A stretch of 64,000 nucleotides of DNA from Pristionchus mayeri (lineage: Eukaryota > Nematoda > Chromadorea > Rhabditida > Neodiplogasteridae). The stretch's first letter is position 1; each line of letters starts with the position of its first letter. Shown piece after piece: positions 59,779 through 64,000 of this stretch. The notes under the pieces are model-generated. The model was not told where the DNA came from. It saw nothing but the letters and a program-made list of their open reading frames with translations, and did not search any database. The stretch is taken from NCBI GenBank assembly GCA_036245805.1, contig BTRK01000002.1, forward strand, positions 26,777,067-26,841,066, given 5' to 3'. Made by a program: the position numbers and the translations under genes.

Positions 59779-60527
59779 CGGGCTTTAGTTCGGAATTGCT
59801 TAATCAAAATACTAAAAAAATGAACAAACATTAAAATGAAAATCGCGTGACGGGGTGAGTAATAGCCACAATCGATAGAGGGGCGCTTCCTCTCTTCACC
59901 GCCCTTCTCACCTCTTATCAACTGTGCCCAATATGCCGCGATGAATCTATCCTATTGTTAGTGTCACTAATCTCGCGAATAATAAAAGCCGCCAATTTGT
60001 ATGACGATTTTTGTTGTTTCAATATTTGTTTTTCCACGTCGTACGTGTTCCCTCTAACAGTCGGTCCTTTCTCCCTCGCTGATGAAAGTGAGGCGTGCAC
60101 TCTAATGATCCGTCTATCCTGCCCGAATGAAAAACATACTCAAAATTTTTCTCTCACAATCTTTAGTCAGCAAGGTCAACATTATTGACGTGTTTACTCA
60201 CACGTGTTGATGTGTCTGACTGTATAACTATATCGTGCGCGTCTGACTGTAACTATAAGTGACACGTTTTATCAACATACAGTATACTCAAATATCCTGC
60301 TTATAATCACCTTGACAACGGGATGTACTAACTTATTATCGAATCGACAAATTTGTGGAAATTGATTACGACAAAATTACAAAAAAATATAGGGACCTGT
60401 GCAAAAACATCGTTTCATGAGAAACTATATTAACGAATATTTTATTTTCCGCCCCTGCCTCGGTGATACATTGGTCAAAACTTTCGAATCCCTGATTAAA
60501 CAATTTCTATTATTCAATTATTTTTCA

Positions 60528-61815
60528 TAATGGGTCCAACCTTTTGTTGTAGATATCACTCTATCAAATGCCGCATCTAGAAGGTTACATTCATTGATGA
60601 GGGACTGTGCGAGGCATTCAACAATTTCTTTCGCTTCTATTGCTCCCTGAAAAAATAATATTTCAAATTTGAAGTCGGAACAATGTTACAAGTATGGTAC
60701 CTGTTCGGTAGCGATCGAGTCGATCTGGGAAATCACTTCTGAGGGAATAATATTTTGAAATTTCGTCTAAAAGTGATTTACTTTTAACAAAATAGTTATG
60801 TTCTAATCTGCACCATACATCTATTTACTTTTCTTATCGTAGTGCAATGCATTACTGTCGATAGTTACCGATTCAAGTGATTCGATGACTAGTTTAGACT
60901 TCAACATGAGACACATCTGTTTCTCCACTAGTTGCAAACGTATATGATTTACTCGGTCACGCAGGTCTGTGCGAATCTGAGAAGGACGCAGTACAGTAGT
61001 AATTGGCTTAGTAATCAAGCTAAGGTATAGTAAATACTTACTGTTTCAATCTTTATATCATATTTCGCAACGTGTCCTCCATGATTGTCATCGACTACAC
61101 AACTCAGGCAGATTGATTGATTGAACTGAAATAAGTGAAAATGTTAAGAATAAAATATGACCAAATGGAAGATATCACCATAGCGCAATCTTCTTTAATA
61201 CATATCCGGATTGAGGAGGTTGAGAACTTCTAAATATGCAGCGATTTAGGGCCGATCAAACAGATATTACGTAATCTTTTTTTTTCATTCTCGGACCACA
61301 CGATTTGCAGGTGAGCTTTGGATCACATTTCGACTTCACGAGCTGTTCTGCTACCCCTCAAGTATGAAAAGTGTTTCCGGTACAAAGTTTAAACTAGCCA
61401 ATAATTGTAAAATTTTTAGGTAGTTCTGTCCCGGCTGGCAAAGCTGTGAATCTTGAGCAATTTGGACATTTGACCCTTAAAGTGTTCTTATTAACATTGA
61501 TGACGGACATACTAATGGAAAGGATTTTGGTTTTATTTTTTATGTAAAAAGGGGGACAAAATCTAATTTTAAAATGTTCTGTATTTTTGCTCACTTGTTA
61601 TTTATGCGCAAGTTTTTAATGCAAGGACCGCAGAATGTGTGGCCGCAGCTCAAAACTAGGGGAATAATCATGATTGAATCTGAAAAAAAGTTCGTTTCAA
61701 AAAAAATACAATTGATCTCACCGTAAGGTTCGATGCAAATTGAACAGCAAAGCTGGTCAGTGATTTCATCCAAATTGTCCTCAGGAAATGAGTTTTCTAT
61801 CGGAGTCTCAAACAT
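60528..61815 (-). CDS. RING / B-box / coiled-coil protein (TRIM-like)
   Basis: Probably an E3 ubiquitin ligase by family. Exons 61722-61815, 61595-61679 and one from 61511 encode a C3HC4 RING: Cys24 and Cys27 (CSIC), Cys43, His45, Cys48 and Cys51 (CGHTFCGPC), Cys75 and Cys78 (CPNC). An intron appears to begin with GC (ATTG|GCTAGT near 61404), giving in-phase AEQLVKSKCDPKLTCKSCG. The next exon (about 61052-61128) has SICLSCVVDDNHGGH. Together these two exons look like a B-box zinc-binding motif. Helical exons follow (LRDRVNHIRLQLVEKQMC, GAIEAKEIVECLAQSLINEC), with the stop after GWTHYEK at 60528. RING, B-box, coiled coil in that order defines RBCC/TRIM proteins; no C-terminal substrate domain is seen. 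The gene starts 97 bp after the end of the CAP-Gly gene, as in nematode operons. Confidence 0.78.
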
Positions 61816-61912
61816 TATTATTTTTCAACGTTGTAAGAAAAACAAATTAGTCGGGAAGGGTTAGCACTTGAATAATAATAAAATAACTGAAGCCGTTGAA
61901 AAATATCAAACA

Positions 61913-62325
61913 TTAATGGTTGGCTTGGCAGGAGCGCGAGCAAGTTCGGAGAGCATCACTAAACCTTAAAGTGAACGCTGAAATCGAAAACCAACGTTTC
62001 CCGATAAATGCTCGGTTACATTGCCACATGTCGAATTATAATCTTGTCGTTTAGATTCCCACCTGCATGACCCATGCGCGTTTCGAACAGGATCACTCCT
62101 TGATATACTCCATTTCCTTGACCGACCGCCGCATCCTGAATGAGGTGTCTCCATAAATGCATGTTAAATTCTAAACAAAGCGATTTATTTTTAAAAAATA
62201 AAATATCTCACGAATTCCAGTCCGGCATACACCACTGCCTGCCCTCTCAGGAATCCGATCCATCTCACCGTTGCCGTCTCCATCTTCCCGTTAAGCGACA
62301 ACCAGGCGCATCTATCACCCACCAT
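61913..62325 (-). CDS. Small single CAP-Gly domain protein, 83 residues
   Basis: CAP-Gly domains bind C-terminal EEY/F motifs of tubulin and EB proteins. Three exons (62212-62325, 62063-62135, 61913-61977) close in phase. The product reads MVGDRCAWLSLNGKMETATV then RWIGFL, AVVYAGLEFD, GQGNGVYQGVILFETRMGHA and a short tail. The order (VG-R, a TVR-IG strand, AGLEFD, the G-x-G-N-G block in place of GKNDG, then a Phe and GHA) fits a CAP-Gly domain, closest in feel to those of CYLD. The domain fills the protein. The ATG used lies just downstream of another ATG in a different frame and of a TTGAAAG acceptor-like site, so the start is not certain; an upstream exon could extend it. It shares orientation and near contact with the RING gene downstream. 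Confidence 0.55.
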
Positions 62326-64000
62326 CCATCCTAGCCATTCTTTCAAGCCAAATACGCCTGATCAGTTCTGATCAGTTGTAGAAAAAATTACCTCTCAGTT
62401 TTAATCCCGATTGCATTCATTATCCTAGATCCCTGGTGTGTGTACTTCAAAAATAGCTTGGTATGAAAGTGAAGATCACCATATAAAACATAATGATGAA
62501 TAATGGACATGATGAATATATACTTCTATCCATATTTACAATTTGCATAAATAAGAAAAGTTAGGTATTTGAATGAGCAGTTTGATGAGGGATACCGAAC
62601 ATTAAAAAAATGAATAGGTTTTTACATTTCCAATCTACGAATTGGCGATCGTAATTGAAATTGTAAAGCGACGTGAACGCAACGTGTTATCGACGAAGGC
62701 GTCTTGATGTTATTATCTAAAAAAAAAACCAATAGTCAGTGTGACTATTGGTTCGGCTTCTCTGTGATGATGTGCGCATGCAAGTAAACAAACGCGCAGA
62801 TAATTCACGAAAAGTGATTACTCATGAGACGAAAGAAAATGTGTTCTAGAAGAGCTACTCGGAGCGATAATGAACGGGGTGAACGTAAAATCGAAACATT
62901 TTCAAACTTGGAGTATTTGTGTCGGTTACGCTCTTATGATTCCCCCCTCTCTCTCTGCGAAGCCCGACTCCGTCCACTCGCCTGCCTGCCTCCGTCTTCG
63001 CCTTCTCTCTTACACACTATGAACACTTCTGCCTGACCTGACCGATAAACGGTTCTCTCATTTTGACACTAATTCTGTATCACAGGGGATACAGTAATCA
63101 GTGTCTATCATTGATCCACTGGGGGATCACCTTCATAGCTTCACTGGGGAAGCACCTCTTTTCCTTGTATTGTTAGACTGTCTTGGATCCACTGGGGGAA
63201 CCAATTCAGTCTACTCTCTCCATTTTCTATCCTTCTCTCCATCCTTTCTCACTTTCAGTATATTCCCTCTGGCCCTTCTCCTCCCTCTTCACATTACTGT
63301 TATTCTCTGCTCTTGTTGCCACCTCCTTCTCCTTCTCCTTTCTATATCAGTGTTGTCTCATTCTGTGCAGCCCTAGGTCTTCTACTGCTGAGCCTGATCA
63401 GTATTTACTGTCGATTGAGGCGCTCAGCTATGATAATCAAAATTCAAAATTCAAATATGACGAAGGGGATCGTTTACGGAGTATGACGGATCTTTGAGAT
63501 CTATTGGTAAAGTCTAAATGTTGCACAGCATGTAACTGAACAGTGATATCGTTATACTCGCGTTAATCGCATGAAGAGATCGAGTACGTAAGTAGATATG
63601 AAGCTCAATTAGGAATGGACCGTGATAATGATATGTTAAAGCACCGGGGAGAGGGTACTGACTCATGGCACACAATTGAACATCTTCTTATCTTCTCGTG
63701 GATTGCCTCCGAGTCACGGCGACATTGCTCGAATTCGAGGTTGACGTCGTCTTATTCGCTGATTTGATCCTCAGAATGAACTTGACTATCTTCTTTTCGT
63801 GCATCGGAATACAAGAAAGCACGAGAAAACAACACCTGAAATTAGACGAATTTCGAAATTTTGAATCATCAAAATTACAAACATTGACAGCCAGAAGTCG
63901 CACATGAATAGGCTAATGTATCGGAGACCATCGTATCCACTCTTGGGAGGAACGAGATCTTAAATGAAGTAGAATACGTAGCCGGGCACCATGGTACCAA
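62326..64000. other. 1.7-kb stretch without a supported gene
   Basis: A short hairpin at 62727-62753 is the only clear structure. Around 63113, 63143 and 63187 a CACTGGGG-containing motif recurs three times. The frames at 62824-63497 are compositionally biased and show no domain. Confidence 0.45.
62727..62753. other. Perfect 12-bp-stem hairpin
   Basis: AACCAATAGTCA and TGACTATTGGTT are separated by GTG, with a run of A immediately before. Its role is unknown; in a eukaryote it is not evidence of an intrinsic terminator. Confidence 0.6.

Noticed and set aside
62727..62753. Bacterial-type intrinsic terminator
   Set aside because: The context is eukaryotic and the A-run precedes the hairpin, so the structure is only reported as a hairpin.

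Overview
This window is eukaryotic and most likely nematode. Genes are cut into many short exons by mostly small introns with strong TTTCAG-type acceptors. Some start codons lie just after an acceptor-like sequence, as expected for spliced-leader trans-splicing. Two genes sit 97 bp apart in the same orientation like an operon. The nematode globin, multi-exon purple acid phosphatase and RING/B-box gene fit this. A free-living clade V worm (for example a diplogastrid such as Pristionchus) is a guess; the sequence alone does not prove it.

Layout. 1-570: decayed 3' end of a non-LTR retrotransposon. 1417-5611: a run of inverted-repeat (foldback) DNA elements, two of them separated only by TA dinucleotides. 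5669-6371 (+): a tiny three-exon membrane protein. 6709-17389 (-): a large type I membrane protein gene built from repeated Cys/Trp exon modules, interrupted by several MITEs and foldbacks, with three CRE-like sites upstream. 18090-19148: a foldback related to the one at 12938-13893. 19622-23923 (+): purple acid phosphatase, 17 exons. 24249-27789 (-): C2H2 protein with twelve fingers, one per exon. 29134-30574 (+): globin. 31568-32784 (+): short coiled-coil protein. 32873-34754: large foldback. 35205-37016: 23-bp satellite with higher-order structure. 37017-39300: no gene seen. 39311-44277: small secreted-protein candidate and an inverted duplication enclosing a 673-bp palindrome and a dead mariner. 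44278-46953: pyrimidine-rich spacer. 46954-56425 (+): about 680-residue coiled-coil protein with 30 tiny exons, several introns carrying transposon debris. 56672-59778 (-): protein with an N-terminal beta-rich region and five tandem coiled-coil exon units. 60528-61815 (-): RING/B-box/coiled-coil protein. 61913-62325 (-): single CAP-Gly domain protein just upstream of it. 62326-64000: no gene supported.

The genes do not form one pathway. The shared themes are growth of proteins by tandem exon duplication (finger, Cys-module, cytoplasmic-tail and coiled-coil exons) and heavy colonisation of introns and spacers by non-autonomous Tc1/mariner-like inverted-repeat elements. Exon models were built by eye from reading frame, GT/GC-AG sites and phase. 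Where phases close exactly (phosphatase, globin, coiled-coil genes, RING, CAP-Gly, tail of the Cys-module gene) they are fairly secure; elsewhere they are approximate.
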